From contig CM043958.1 in assembly GCA_014529385.2 (NCBI GenBank), positions 142,098,734 through 142,162,733 of the forward strand: a stretch of 64,000 nt of DNA, written 5' to 3'. Under the pieces are notes generated by a model. It was given only the letters and a program-made list of their open reading frames with translations. It made no database searches and was not told the DNA's origin. The DNA comes from Adiantum capillus-veneris. Its lineage: Eukaryota; Streptophyta; Polypodiopsida; Polypodiales; Pteridaceae. The position numbers and the translations under genes are program-made. Of this stretch, positions 21,835 to 34,819 are shown piece after piece (positions within the stretch are counted from its first letter, which is position 1; every line of letters starts with the position of its first letter).

Positions 21835-22543
21835 TTCATATATTTGCTACCATTGCTTCCACATGAAAAATATCATAAACATCATATCTCAAAGACATGA
21901 AACCTATCTCCCAAGTGCTATCTATGTCCAAAACACTACAAGAGATTGACAAACTATCGGCATGTACTTTGCATATATTTTCTACCATTCCTTCCACATG
22001 AAAAATATCATAAACATCATACCTCAAAGACATAGACCATATCTCTCAACTGTTATCTATGTCCAAACACTACAAGAGCTTGACAAAATGTCGGCTTTTG
22101 CCTCTAAACTAGTCACTTTTGGCATTTTGATTGAATGTCTACCAAATAGGTCTTTTTCCAACTTTTCCTTCATGAGTTGGTTCTACTTCAATCACCTTTC
22201 CAATGAAAAATATCATAAACATCATATCTCAAAGACATGAAACCTATCTCCCAAGTGCTATCTATGTCCAAAACACTACAAGAGATTGACAAACTATCGG
22301 CATGTACTTTGCATATATTTTCTACCATTCCTTCCACATGAAAAATATCATAAACATCATACCTCAAAGACATAGACCATATCTCTCAACTGTTATCTAT
22401 GTCCAAACACTACAAGAGCTTGAAAAAATGTCGGCTTTTGCCTCTAAACTAGTCACTTTTGGCATTTTGATTGAATGTCTACCAAATAGGTCTTTTTCCA
22501 ACTTTTCCTTCATGAGTTGGTTCTACTTCAATCACCTTTCCAA
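21835..22543. repeat. Nested tandem repeat: 340-bp unit containing 135-bp subunits
   Basis: A 340-bp block (about 21864-22203) is repeated almost exactly at 22204-22543; the phrase gaaaaatatcataaacatca recurs with an offset of exactly 340. Each block contains two more diverged 135-bp subunits (same phrase at 21865 and 22000). The 340-bp copies are much more alike than the 135-bp subunits, so the larger duplication is younger. Minus-strand reading is open over 45-codon stretches (FMSLRYDVYDIFHVEG). Confidence 0.85.
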
Positions 22544-23340
22544 TCTCTTGGTTTGGAACAAACCCCTCCTCTTCAAAATCTTTCACCATATCCTTGTTGA
22601 AATACTCTAGAGCAAACAAATTGGGTGGCACCCTAAACATGCCCCTTTGCCATTGCTAAGGCCTCATAGGGACATTCTACAGCTTCTATAATTTTCCATC
22701 ACTTCTACTAGTTTGTGTTAGCCTCATATCAGCACATGGAAAAACATTTTCCTCTTGGAAATCCTCCCTAGGCACACAAGTTGTTTCTACATGTTGCAAC
22801 AATGCCATATGCAATTTCCTTTTCATTTTTTTAGTCTTCACTTAGGCAATGCTGATAGCTTTGTCGCAATTCTTTGAATCTTCAAATTTCCACCTTGAGT
22901 CTTGAGGAATTTGCATAGCTTGAAAACATCCGCATTGGCCATTTGGATAACTACAGCTAAATGTTTCCAAGATTATTCAAATTCTAGAAAAATATAGTAA
23001 ATGATTCACTTGCTTCTTTTTCGCTCATAATCTTTGCCACATCCACATCCAACAACACTTTCCTAAATTTTTGCAAAAAAATTGTTTACAAATCTCATCA
23101 TGTTTGCTTGCATGCAGGCTCCAAACTATCCAGCTAGACCTTTGCTTTACCTCGTGACACAACACAATTTGGAATTTTCCCTCATCTATTAGCATCCACA
23201 ATGACATGAATAATCCAAAATTTGCAACCCACTTGCCAAGATCTTCATCTCCTATGAGCACACGTCCATAGCTTTGCAACATCTTCAATCACAAACTCTT
23301 CACCTCGGACCAATCAGATGCTCCTCTATGGGGGAACCAC
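22544..23340 (-). pseudogene. Possible gag-like remnant, minus strand
   Basis: Minus-strand ORF 23288-23025 contains WVANFGLFMSLWMLIDEGK and LHASKHDEICKQFF, a spacing reminiscent of gypsy gag capsid domains. After a frame change a KVLLDVDVAKIMSEKEASE segment continues. The match is by pattern only. It could belong to the element upstream of the RE-C LTR or be unrelated. Confidence 0.25.
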
Positions 23341-25399
23341 TAGATGAAAAGGGGAATGTTAACCACACGTAGAACACACACAAATGCATTCAATAGCCTA
23401 GGATGTACACTGCACCACAATCCACTTGCAAACACACATTGAACCACACAATCTCTCTCATCCAATACACAACCACTAATAGTTATGCAACCTAACACCA
23501 CTAAGAAGTCATAATTCCATCTCTATTCTTTCACACTTTGACAATATCTCTCTATTTTACACACATTGAACCACCACGGGGGTACACACACATCAGGATT
23601 TGCACAAAACCACGAAAGAGATAGATAAGGAAATAGAGATGGCACTTGAGAGCATAATAGATGGCTATGGTAAGCTTGTTTAAATCAATTGTTGGTGTAC
23701 AATGATGGAGAAGTTCTCCCTCTTCAATCCAAAAAAAAGTCTCTCCTCTCTCCTCTTTTCTCCACATGCAGCCCCAAACCTACTTTTTTCCTCCTCCCTC
23801 TTGCCAAAAATAAAAAATCCTTTTTTGAGGTTCTAATTCATTGTGAGAGCCTCATGCATGCAATTGCCATAACTTGACAACCATAGATCCGTTTGATGAG
23901 TAGGCAAAACAAGGTCAAAGAGTGCATCAAATGCCATAGGAAACACTTTAAAACATGAACTTTCATTAGATCCAAGAATTTTGATCATATAGTACCAAAA
24001 TCAAGCTTTTTTAAAATAAAACTAAATGTAGCATACATTTCCTTATTCCTTTGCTTGCCCTTGCATCTAGCTACAATCCAAACACCTTGACTTTCCCCTA
24101 ATTGCATTCATAGCCACATTATCCACCTCTTCTAGCATTGATAGCTTTTGATTGCACCAAATTCTATCGAGCCCTTCCAAGAATAAGGAAACCATTCTTT
24201 CCTCAACTGAATTTTCCCACTTTGAACATCTAGCAAGGTATCCCCTTGTGCAAGTAGCACAATCTCTAACCGCATCACTCCTTATTCTAACTTAAAACTT
24301 GACTCTAGTGTTGGAAAAGGCAGCTAAATTTTCTCTCAAATATTTGAAGATTTTTATACTTCCATTTTCCAAGATTTGAAACCAAGGTAGTGCTTTTCTG
24401 TCAAGGGTCAACAAAACCCTCGTACTACATACAAAAATCATACAAGTACACAACCTAATCTAAGGTTCATACCACCCTACAAAGTGTCTCTACCACCCTA
24501 CAAAGTCAAATACCCCCCTCATTAACAATAGTTTGGTATTTCCCTAGAGTTCTAAAACCTATGTGAGTGTTTTAACAAGGCATACTTGTTCCCAACATCA
24601 TTTATAGTACCCTGGCAGAGTTTGGTGGTTTTGATTCTATGCCCAACACTTTGTGAAAAAGTCAATTTTAGAGGGGGGTCTCTTTTCCTCTTGAAGCACA
24701 TGATGTTCTTTGAAATGTGTTTTCCTTTTCAATTTGAGGATGGAAGTTTGAGTTTTGACTTCAGTAATCTCTTGTTCATCTGATATGCAACAAATCAGGT
24801 GCATGTTCGATTGCATGTGTTCAAATTGCCTTTGACAGGAAAAGAGGGATTCTTCTATCTCTAGAAGCACTTCTTGTATGATCGTCCAGCTTTAGTGGAT
24901 AAGGTTTAGAGATGGAGCATGTGGTGCCATATGATTAGCCAACAATGACAACAGTTCGAGGATGTTTTAGTTGGAGTGTGGATTACTTCTATCTCCATGG
25001 TCTCTCTTCACCAACGGTAGAGTGGCCCTATAGATTTGTTCATTCATTTTTCCCTTTTTGAGCTTGTCAATACCATTTGTAGGATAGGTTTCTTATCTCT
25101 TATGGGTGACAATATTGATGTTTGAAGTCATATTTGTCAAGATCCTGTGGATGATAGATTTGCACATGGTGTTGAAAGTTTGTGAGGACATCTGGTTCTT
25201 ACTTCCGCAGAGTAAAAAACAGTTGGATGCTTCTCTTATACTTCCCATGGAGAGCTCCAACCTTGGAAACTTGAGTGAAAATCTGACCACATCTAGAAGG
25301 ACTAGCAAGTTCTTCTCCTAGAATTGTTTTTTGCCTAGATTTCAAGCATTTGTTAAACCAGCCCTAGTGTTCTTCATGGGCATGTTGCAATTTCCCTAG
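23341..25399. other. Spacer with no recognised gene
   Basis: AT-rich DNA with short ORFs below 80 codons and no repeat pair, LTR or motif that I can support. Confidence 0.5.
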
Positions 25400-25513
25400 T
25401 GTTAGGACAAGGGCAAGAGGCCAAGAGGACTAGTATGAACCGAGCTCATGGATCCTTTATAAGGGGTGGATGTTGGGTGGAGAGACGGGTTCAATACTCC
25501 CTCTGGTCTTAGA
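25400..25513 (+). repeat. RE-D 5' LTR (114 bp)
   Basis: Starts tgttaggacaagggc, has a TATA-like tttataagg at 25456-25464, and ends ctctggtcttaga before the PBS. It aligns with 31112-31210 best in its last 60 bp. Confidence 0.6.
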
Positions 25514-25514
25514 T

Positions 25515-25526
25515 TGGTATCAGAGC
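25515..25526 (+). other. RE-D primer-binding site (tRNA-iMet)
   Basis: tggtatcagagc directly after the 5' LTR. Confidence 0.85.
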
Positions 25527-25581
25527 TAATTGTGGAAAAGCAAGGCATGGAGCTAATTGGGAAAAGGTGGTGCATGAAATT

Positions 25582-25762
<181 letters not shown>

Positions 25763-25990
25763 GGAGATCTCACGTGCGGGCACGACTAGTTAGGGAAGGA
25801 AGAGGAGTAGATAAGCCTGCACCAAATCATGCATTGTCAAGCTTGATTGGAGCACAATGGAAAGTGAAGGTATTTCATTTCTTAGTCATAGGCTCTCGAG
25901 CCCTCTACCAAGCACCATGAGTGACTTTCCTCCCAACACTGCTACCACTGTCACTGAGGTGTAGAAAATTGGTTCCAACAATGGTGAAAA

Positions 25991-26505
25991 TTTGACTTGG
26001 TGGAGAATTCTACAAGTTCATGGTTGACATCGACGATTTCCTACCACTTGATGGTATGGATTTAGCAAAGCATGTGTTCTTTGATTTTGCAAGGTGGTCT
26101 TTCTCACCTCGTGTTTAATTCACTGGACATGGAGATTCTTGAAAATCACCTTTTGATTTTGATCTTTCTCCATAGGTATCCACTCCTCCTCCCAGAGTGT
26201 GCTTGAGATTTTGAAGGATACAAGTAATTTGACTTGGTGGAGAGTTCTACAAGTTCATGGTTGACATCGACAATTTCCTACCACTTGATGGTATTGATTT
26301 AGCAAAGATTGTGTTATTTGATTTTGCAAGGTGTTCTTTCTTCAAGATATTTATTTATCTTTCTCTAAGAGGCAGTATTTCATGGACCTCGTGTTTAATT
26401 CACTGGACATGGAGATTCTTCAAAATCACCTTTTGATTTTGATCTTTCTCCATAGGTATCCACTCCTCCTCCCCAGAGTGTGCTTGAGATTTTGAAGGAT
26501 ACTAG
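25991..26505 (+). repeat. Tandem duplication of about 237 bp in RE-D
   Basis: tttgacttggtggaga begins at 25991 and at 26228, followed in both copies by tctacaagttcatggttgacatcg. The second copy carries about 55 bp (ttcttcaagatatttattta onward) absent from the first. Confidence 0.75.
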
Positions 26506-26699
26506 TAATTTTCTTGAAGCAAAGCAATAGGTCATGTAACATGATCTCCAAAATTTTGATGATCAATTTTGTAAGTTGGCAGACCGTGTTCTATTGCTCA
26601 CCACTCAAATGGAGCAACTTATTGATTTGGTCAGCTCTTTTACCTCAAAGGAGGCAGTAGCTACCCAAGTGCAAATAGTCTTGGTCAACATGGCCAAGA

Positions 26700-29600
26700 A
26701 GAGACTGTCAACTCCCAATTTTCAAAGAGAAAAAATTATGTTTTAATTGTTTGGAATAGGATAAAAAAACATTGTCCCCATGCACTGGATTGATAGGGCT
26801 TTAACATATATTATTAATGTATTGCCACCATCCTCTGCAAGTCATCTATTAGATATCTAATTCTTCTATTATTTGTATAGGATGCAAAAGACTGATAGAT
26901 ACAACACATGTAGTCAAGAAATTGTAAAAGTTTCTTTTCTTTGTTGATTCTCTGAAGGTTTGTTTGCCACATCCTTTTGGTGAATCTCTTCACCTGCTTG
27001 CAATTCATTTGTTAATAATTTCTCTTGTACCAGTAGGAAATGGTATGACGTGCTAGTCTACATTTTTTTTGAGGACACACTCATTGAACGGCATACATTT
27101 TTTTTACAACATACATGATAGGTGAATGTCTGCAGATGCATCAGATGGTTCAGTGAGCACAATAATTTGATGAAGTTTTTAATGGAAGCAAGGTTGAATT
27201 TTAGGCATCTTATATCAAAGATTCCAAAGTTTGGACTATGCTATCATTATACAAACTTGGGGAAATATGTCTAAATGATATTTTACTAGGTGTCAATATG
27301 AGCCATGCCAAGGGGGCATGCATGGTACAAATGATAGCTTTGCCTTTGTCAACATATATGGCTATGAGCAAGATTCAAACAAAGATGGAAAAATCCAAAC
27401 GGCATTCATTTTCCAGTAAGAATTTTTTTGCAATTTTGTAGCACCTTGCCATATCTGGGCAACAAGGGTAGCACATTCCATGTTCTTCTGATTTTTTGTG
27501 TTTTTGATTCTTAAATTGAACAAAATATTATGCAGTTTAGGCCATGAGCAATAAGAGGATATAAGCTCACATTTTATGTTTTGCAAGATCAAATTGGGAT
27601 GTATCCATGTCAATACAGAATGTGAAAGGCATGTATGATATTGGCTATGCCATTGTTTCATATTTCGCTCTCACAATAAGCTACTCATGATATCTTCATC
27701 CACCTCATAGTCACGGTGGATTCCACTTGCAGTGATGTTCACATGCATTGGACTCACACAATTTTTTAGACAAGGTAAGACCTTATTCTTTTTTTATGAT
27801 TCCGACGATTTTTCTCAAAGCTTCTCTTGTTGATGTTGTTGCAAGGGTTAACCATAGTTGTAACCTTTTATTTTGATAGCAATTGCATCTAGTATATTTG
27901 CTTGTGATCATTGCATATAACTACAATGGTGGGCATTTTTTATCATTGGCTCTATGCATGGTGTTGGGAATCTTTCTCTTCTTTTCATGGGGAGATGTGA
28001 TTATTTCAAGATCTAGTTGTTGTGAATAAGATTCCAACTTGAGAGGATCTGGTATTTAATTTATAGCACTAGTTGTACCTATAGGAGTGGTATTTCCAGG
28101 GGTATGACCACAGCTAATGCCAAATCACTCAATGAGTGTTTATGGTCATTGTATTTTCAAGAAAAGAATTCCTCAATCTTTCAAGGGGTAGTGGATAAGT
28201 TCAACTTCACATGTTGATTACAATCACTATTAGAAATGGTAGATTGTGTTGCTACCCTTAGCTAATAATTTAAGCAGTTTCCATGCAAAATTAAACCAAG
28301 GGATTTGAAATACAAAATCTAACCAAGGGGTTTGGATTGCCAAGTGTTTTATATATTCAGACATTGGGTCTTTAGAGGTTGCATTTTTGGTAATGTACCT
28401 TTCAAATTATACATTTCAGAGATGCATAATACACTTGACTTCAGATAAGTGCAAGCTACTTTCAACCTCCATATAATCATATGATTTGGTTTCATTTCCT
28501 TTCTGCATAAGCTAGAATTATTTTATCCATTTTTCTCTTCAAATACATGACAAGGTCATGTAGGAGCAAAGCATTTTGGGACAGTAATGTATTAGATACA
28601 TTTTCGTACCATGCAGTTATAGACCTACATAGTAGGGTTTCGCTTGGCACATGTTGGTGCTCACAAGGAGTATAACATGGTTTAAGAACTCATGGATTTT
28701 TTCTTAGCCACCGTGGAGCAAGGTTTATGAGGGACCCTCTCACTCATGTCACTGAGTGTTTACAATTACCTCCACACACAAGTACATCTTGTACTTGATG
28801 GATGTCCTATTTTTTAACATCATTATATGAGACATATTTGACATGTGGAGAATATGAGTCTCTAGGATTGAGATTGGTGTCTGTTATTCCAATTATGTGT
28901 CACAGTAGAGTCCCTTGGTACTGGTGAGATCCGTTTATTAGACCATTTCCAGCACATCATATCAAGAATAGTTTTAGTGGCCAAAAGTGTTCGGATACCG
29001 AGTAAGACTTGTTAAGATTACAAGTACGGTCCAACAACATTAACAAATGGTTGTTTCCACTAATAGAAAGGCTTTGATTTGTTTATAAAAATGACTCATT
29101 ATTGGTACCTAGATATGATTAATATTCATATTCTATTATGGTCCAAATATGTTAGCCTGGCTTTTATATTATTGTAGTGGAAAGTATTTTGTTATTTCCC
29201 TGTGTGCGATGTACGTAAAATTCACCATAAGCATTGGCAATTATGGTCATGGAAATGTATGTTCGGATCTGGTTTTGCTAAATGCATGGAAGCTAGGTGT
29301 TATGGGCCCTAATATTTAGCAAAGACAGATTAGGAGCAGCATGCAAATTCATTAAATTGATAACTTATAAATAATTCCAAATTATATGTGTAATATCTAT
29401 ATGAGATTAATAGTAGGTCTACTAGTCACCGTTAGAGGTCATAGGCTCGGTTTGGGTGCTTGCAGATAAGTTGACTAAACTTTGTACAGCTACTTCAATC
29501 CACTATTCTAACGTATAAAGTTAACCAAGTTGGTTATAATCTATATTGATCACATGGATTACTTAGAAATATTGAGCGCTATTGTGACCCACGTTTACTA

Positions 29601-29830
29601 GTCAATTATGGAGGATTGTTTGTAAACGGTTGGGGAGAAACAACTCAATATCAGTACACCCACTAATCTAGACGGATAGGCAGTTTACAATTATTAATCT
29701 ACTACTAAAGGATATGCTAAGGACATACCTTAGTGGGAATCAATCAATAGGAAAGGTTATTTCTCTAGTTTCGGGCTTTCTTACAATAGTGCCAAGCATG
29801 TGATGTTTATATCTATTCATGCTTATATAT
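26700..29830. other. RE-D interior with no recognised coding sequence
   Basis: More than 3 kb where gag-pol would be expected. I find no protease, RT, RNase H or DDE motif in any frame. Only ORFs below 100 codons occur. Either the element is very old or unrelated DNA has replaced pol. Confidence 0.5.
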
Positions 29831-29857
29831 GGTTTTCAACCTAGATCACTAGTTACG

Positions 29858-31060
29858 ATGGAGTTGGCAATTGTGAAACTTCAACAGGTCAAAGACTTGC
29901 TCCAAGATCATATAAATATGTTGACACTCTCTAGAGAAGCATGGGATGAGTACAAAAATTATGTTGATGATAAACGTCAGTAAGTTACCTTCACGAAAGG
30001 GAAAGAGGTATTTTTACGTGTGTCAGAGTATTCAAAAGCTAGTATGAAGATTAGGTCAACACCTAAATTATCTCTAAGATATTGTGGGCCTTTAATATTC
30101 TCTAGTGAGTCAGGAATATTTCTTACAAACTCTCATTCCCTGCGCAGTCTTGCATTCATCCGGTAGTTAATTCATTTACGTAAACACTTTCAAAGGGACA
30201 ACAATGATATTGACTAGTACATTTTGATTGATTTCATTGAACCTCCAACCCAGTCGCATGGACCTAAGTATATTCTTGACTATCATCATCTACGTACACA
30301 TCATCATGTGTGTCGACAAGCATAAGTCAAGTGGAAAGACAAACCTAAAGAAGGATTCCTCCAAGACCATATGGATATGCTGGCACTTGCTAGACAAGCA
30401 TGGGATAAGTACAAAAATTATGTTGATGATAAACATTGGCAAGTTATCTTTACGAAAGGGAAAATGGTATTTTTATGTGTACCAGAGCATTCAAAAAAAG
30501 TAGTCAAAAGACTAGGTCAACACCTAAATTATCTCTGAGATATTGTGGGCATTTAAATACTTCAATGAGTTACAAATATGGCTTACAAACTCTCATTACC
30601 TGCACCAAAGAATTCAAAAAGAGTAGTTAGAAGACTCGGTCAACACCTAAATTATCGTTGAGATATTATGGGCCTTTAGAAATATGGCTTACAAACTCTC
30701 ATTACCCACGCACTCTCGCATTCATCTGGTATTTCATGTAATCCGTTTATGTAAACGCTTGCATAGACATGACAATGTCATGGACTAGTACAAACTCTCA
30801 TTACCCACGCACTCTTGCATTCATCTGGTATTTCATGTAATCCGTTTATGTAAATGCTTGCATAGACATGACAATGTCATGGACTAGTACAGTTTGATTG
30901 TTTTTACTAGACCTCCAACCCATTCGCATGAACCTAAGTGTATTCTTGACTATCCTGATCTATGTAAGCATCCTCATGTGCATCAACAAGCATAAGTCAA
31001 GTGGAAAGACAGGCCTAAAGAAGGTGCCACTTGGGAAACATTAGTGTTCTTGAGAAGAAA
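29858..31060 (+). pseudogene. RE-D integrase C-terminus and chromodomain, duplicated
   Basis: From 29858 the reading MELAIVKLQQVKDLLQDHIN leads to an integrase C-terminal segment (EVFLRVSEYSKAS, LSLRYCGPL) and a chromodomain-like ILDYHHL...VKWKDKPKEG by about 30355. There the sequence joins a second copy of the same module (DMLALARQAWDKYKNYVDD at about 30370; CILDYPDL...VKWKDRPKEGATWE at about 30935-31040). The domain guides integration in chromoviruses; both copies have stops. Smaller duplications (a 99-bp unit at 30692-30889) lie inside the second copy. Confidence 0.65.
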
Positions 31061-31111
31061 TTTCCCACTTTTGTTTTCAAGGATGAAAATGCTTCTCCAA
31101 GGAGGGAGTAA

Positions 31112-31210
31112 TGTCAAGTCAAGGGCCAGTCTGAAACGAGCGCGTGGGTGCCTATATAAGGGGGAGAGATTTGGTCAAGATATGGGTTCAAGACTACCTC
31201 TGGTCTTAGA
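31112..31210 (+). repeat. RE-D 3' LTR (about 99 bp)
   Basis: Starts tgtcaagtcaaggg after the purine-rich aaggagggagtaa (31099-31111), has tatataag at 31153-31160 and ends ctctggtcttaga like the 5' copy. Confidence 0.55.
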
Positions 31211-31600
31211 CCTAGGCGGATCCTTTACTCTTCCCTTGATTATTAGTGGCATGTTGTGTATTGGATATTGATTGCATAATTTAGTGGTGGGTATATTCTT
31301 CTCAACACAAGTACAAAGGACAATTTTGTTGAAGATTTTAATGGAGCAAGTTACAATAGTGGAAGTAAGTTACAATGGTGTGAGTATATGTGCTCTTTTG
31401 AGTTTTTATGGAGTTTGGCATATTGTATTGGATTGTACCTATAGGTTTGATCTTGGCAGATACAGAGGACTGGGGACATTTTGTTTGATCTCATGGATTT
31501 TATTGAGTATCTTGTTAGGTTGGAATGAGTTGATTGTGTTCAAACAGCTATTCTAGGTTGGTAGTTAGAGTTAGTTCAGTTCATACTAAAGACTTTAAAT
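31211..31600. other. Spacer between RE-D and RE-E
   Basis: No LTR or gene recognised. The 94-codon ORF at 31272-31556 has a hydrophobic composition and no motif that I can identify. Confidence 0.4.
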
Positions 31601-31879
31601 CATACTTCAAGACACAGAAAGACAAAAATGGAACAGGAATTATGAAAGACATTGGAAGGAAGCTCTCAAAGCCTTCCTAAACCCAAATGTCCATTGTGAA
31701 ACTGGATAGGCTGTGGTGTCTGCAAAAGCAACCGCTCAAAGGGAGACTGATGATAAAAAAGACAGATAAATCTACGTCGCCTTATGCTTTCCTAATGACG
31801 GTTTATGAGATAGATCAAACTGATCCTAAGACCATCACACCAGGGTGCACTATGGCGATCCAATATGGCTAGAGCACCA

Positions 31880-32400
31880 TCGTCAATTCCATGGGCAAGA
31901 TGATGGAAGTACAAGCATCCATTTTCAATTCAGAGGTCAACAAGTTGAAAGAAGATCTTTAAGAAATTAAAGCTGAGCTAGAAAAGATTAGAAAGGACAA
32001 AGATGGGTGGACACAATAGATTTTAGAATTATAGCTTCGGCAACAACAACACAACAGAGAAGTGTAGGGTCTCCAAAAAAAGATAGATAAACTGGCCAAT
32101 GCAAATAGGGTGTTGGAGGAGGAGAAAGGAATTGCTTAGCAAGACTTTGATCAATTCCAAACACTATTCCAAACACTGTTGGAGGTGAAATGAGAAGAAT
32201 ACAAGAAGTTGTACTAGAAACGCCATGTCACAAAGGACGCAATAATGTAGAAGTTGATAGTTGAGCTGGACGATATCAGTCAAACATTACCAGCAGTTGT
32301 GAAGTTTATCAAACAGAAGAGAAAAGTTGAAGCTGATGCCAGAGCAATGGACTTGGCAACCATTCGGGATGACGAGGTTCTCGTAAAATCTCATAATTCA
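31880..32400 (+). pseudogene. RE-E gag-region coiled-coil remnant
   Basis: One frame reads MGKMMEVQASIFNSEVNKLK and continues as a Glu/Lys/Gln-rich heptad-like segment (KKIDKLANANRVLEEEKGIA). It is broken by about eight stops, mostly TAG where a Gln codon CAG would fit the composition. The position before the protease suggests the C-terminal part of Gag. Confidence 0.45.
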
Positions 32401-32409
32401 GATAGACTA

Positions 32410-32760
32410 TAAAATCAAGAAGCAATGGGAACCATTGTCTGGAGTAATCCTGGGTGGGGGAGGTGGAGTAAAAATCTTCGGGGAGCATCTGAGGCAGAAA
32501 CTGGGGATAAGTGAGATGAAACCAACCCCATTCAGAGTCATAATGGCTAATCACAGAGTAGTCCAAGTTGCTGGACTCATTGAGAATATGCAAATTAGGG
32601 TAGGAAAGGAGAAGCTCAAAACTAGTTTTCTGGTATTGGATGTGCAAGGAGCTTATAAAATGCTGTTAGAAAGACCTTGGTTTAGAATTTCTGGAGCCAT
32701 CCACGATTATGCAAACGAGACTTTGACCACTCAAGGCTCCAACAGAAGAATTTAGACCAA
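32410..32760 (+). pseudogene. RE-E protease remnant
   Basis: The segment reads GVILGGGGGVKIFGEHLRQK, then RVIMANHRVVQVAGL and LLERPWFR. In related gypsy proteases the first motif is DGG-SGVNI, so the catalytic Asp is replaced by Gly here (my reading from family knowledge). The closing L-x-RPW motif is intact. The enzyme would be inactive. Confidence 0.6.
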
Positions 32761-33030
32761 GACCGATAATACCAAAAGCTAGAAGAAGGCTCTAAGACCT
32801 AAGGAATTTTGTAAGAAGTATGGCACAAAGAAGATTGAAACAATGCTTTCTTTGATGAATATTTTCTCTTTAACAGGTATTGATCTGAGTGTTGTACTTA
32901 TGGATAAAGAACAAGCTGAAAGGTAAAGGCAACAATAACCAAAGCAGTTTATTGAGCTGAACTCTAGAGAACTACTAGTTTAGTTCGATGGGTGATGTCA
33001 GAATAGCCAGCATCAGATAAGTTTGATTTC

Positions 33031-34240
33031 ATGCCAGAAAGGGAGACCAGTTTAGAAAATGCTGATGAAGGAGATCTAACAGCACTGACACCAAGAATTC
33101 AGAATGATCTTCTGGAAATAATTAATCATTTTAATGATTATGCTGCTAGAATTCTGATTGAGAAGGAAGCAGAGTCAATGGCCAAACGGAAGGGAGGAGG
33201 CCCAAATTGGTTACTCCCAGATGATCAAGAGGTAGAGGAGTGGAATATCGACTCAGAAGACAATCCTAGAATCACCAAGATAAAAAAGCATATGAAGCCG
33301 AAGATCAAAAAAAGGAAAAGTCACTATTATAGCAATACAAGGATGTATTTGCATGGGAACATATTGATCTAAAAGGCATAAATCTAGAAGTGTACCAACA
33401 TTGGATTCCATTGAACGCAAATACCAGACTAGTCAGGTTGCAAAGGTACATAATGAACCCTAACTATGCTAAGAAGGTCAAGGAGGAGATTGACAATCTT
33501 CTCAAAGTAGGATTTCTCACAGAGGTAGCAAGTAATGATTGGTTGTTTCCCGAGAAGAATGGGAAATGGAGAGTATATGTGGGCTACAAAAAACTGAATG
33601 CCCAAACCATTAAGAATCCTTTTCCATTACCATTTACAAATACGGTGCTAGATGAGATTGCAAGCCACAAGATGTATAATTTTATGGATGGCTATAGTGG
33701 CTACAATCAGCTAAAGATAGCACCTAAGGATAAAGCCAAAACGACATTTATCATTGAATGGGGAGTATTCATGAATTTGGTGATGCCATTTGGGCTATGC
33801 AATGATCCAACAACTTTTTAGCGATGTATGATGGAAATTTTATGCGAATTTTGCATAAGTTTTTTACCATATTTGTGGATGACTTCACGGTCTTCTCCAC
33901 CAAAGAGATGCACTTATTGTTTCTAGAAATGGTTTTCGAAAGATGCAAAGAGAAAATGATCTATATGAACCCCTTCAAGTTAGTATTCATGGTCTAGAAG
34001 GGACAACTTGTGGGACATATAGTGTCCATAAATGGGATTGAAAAGGTAAATGATAAGATCAAGTGCATTCAACAAGCTAGAGCGCCAACCACGGTGTCTG
34101 AATTAAGTTCATTAATGAGATACATAAACTTCTACAGGAGGTTTTTTCATATGTTTGCAGACAAGGAATTACCTTTATATGAACTGACCAAGAAAGGGAA
34201 CAAATTTATCTGGATTGAAGAATATGAACAAATTTTCTAG
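33031..34240 (+). pseudogene. RE-E reverse transcriptase remnant
   Basis: An acidic linker (33031-33372) precedes RT from about 33390. Motifs include VKEEIDNLLKVGFL, EKNGKWRVYVGYKKLN, FMDGYSGYNQLKIAP, LVMPFGLCNDPTTF, the catalytic FVDD (33872-33883), GQLVGHIVS and the thumb/connection segment SSLMRYINFYRRFF. Stops interrupt at about 33820, 33997 and 34238. The catalytic pair of Asp residues is preserved. Confidence 0.8.
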
Positions 34241-34650
34241 TTCTTAAAGATGCGATCAACAAGAAGCCAATACTTTGCCAACTTAATTGGGATATAATTT
34301 TCCATGTACATGTAGATGCTTCTAGCATGGCTATGGGAGCCATACTGACCAGAGACCTATCTACTTTGCTAGTCACAGGTTCACTACAACTGAACAAGGG
34401 TACTCAACTATTGAAAGAGAAGCACTGGGAATGGTATTTATCTCTACCAAATTCAGACATTATCTATTGGGCAAGCTATTTCACTTCTATGTATATCATC
34501 AAGCTCTATTGTTTCTGATCAACAAGGTTATTATACAAGGACAACCAATTAGGTGGATCATGTTTTTAAAGGAGTTCAAATTCAAGCACACAATGGAGCA
34601 GACTTCCTTTCCAGAAGCACAGAGGGTTGTTCGAAAGCTTCATTAAGAGA
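34241..34650 (+). pseudogene. RE-E RNase H remnant
   Basis: Across frames: FHVHVDASSMAMGAILTRD (first catalytic Asp), REALGMVFISTKFRHYLLG (catalytic Glu region) and HFYVYHQALLFLINK, where the canonical D-H-Q is Y-H-Q. At least one frameshift occurs near 34370-34430. Confidence 0.65.
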
Positions 34651-34819
34651 TGAGCCATAGATGTTGAATTATTCTAGACTACACTAAAGAGGAGCTAGAC
34701 CCAGAATGTCAAGACTTTTATGATTTTCTTCAGCTAGGGAAGTTTCCAAATGATTGGATTAAGAATAAGAGGAAATCATTGATCATAAAAAGTCTAAAAT
34801 CTACTATCATTGCTATTTG

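Noticed and set aside
24586-24783. Possible small gene at 24.6-25.3 kb
   Set aside because: ORFs of 65-77 codons on both strands without motif, and composition as in neighbouring non-coding DNA.
26814-27661. Possible host gene fragments inside RE-D
   Set aside because: Short ORFs with no recognisable domain, no splice pattern I could support.
31272-31556. 94-codon hydrophobic ORF as a membrane protein gene
   Set aside because: It follows the RE-D LTR directly, has no family similarity that I can see, and no transcription signals.
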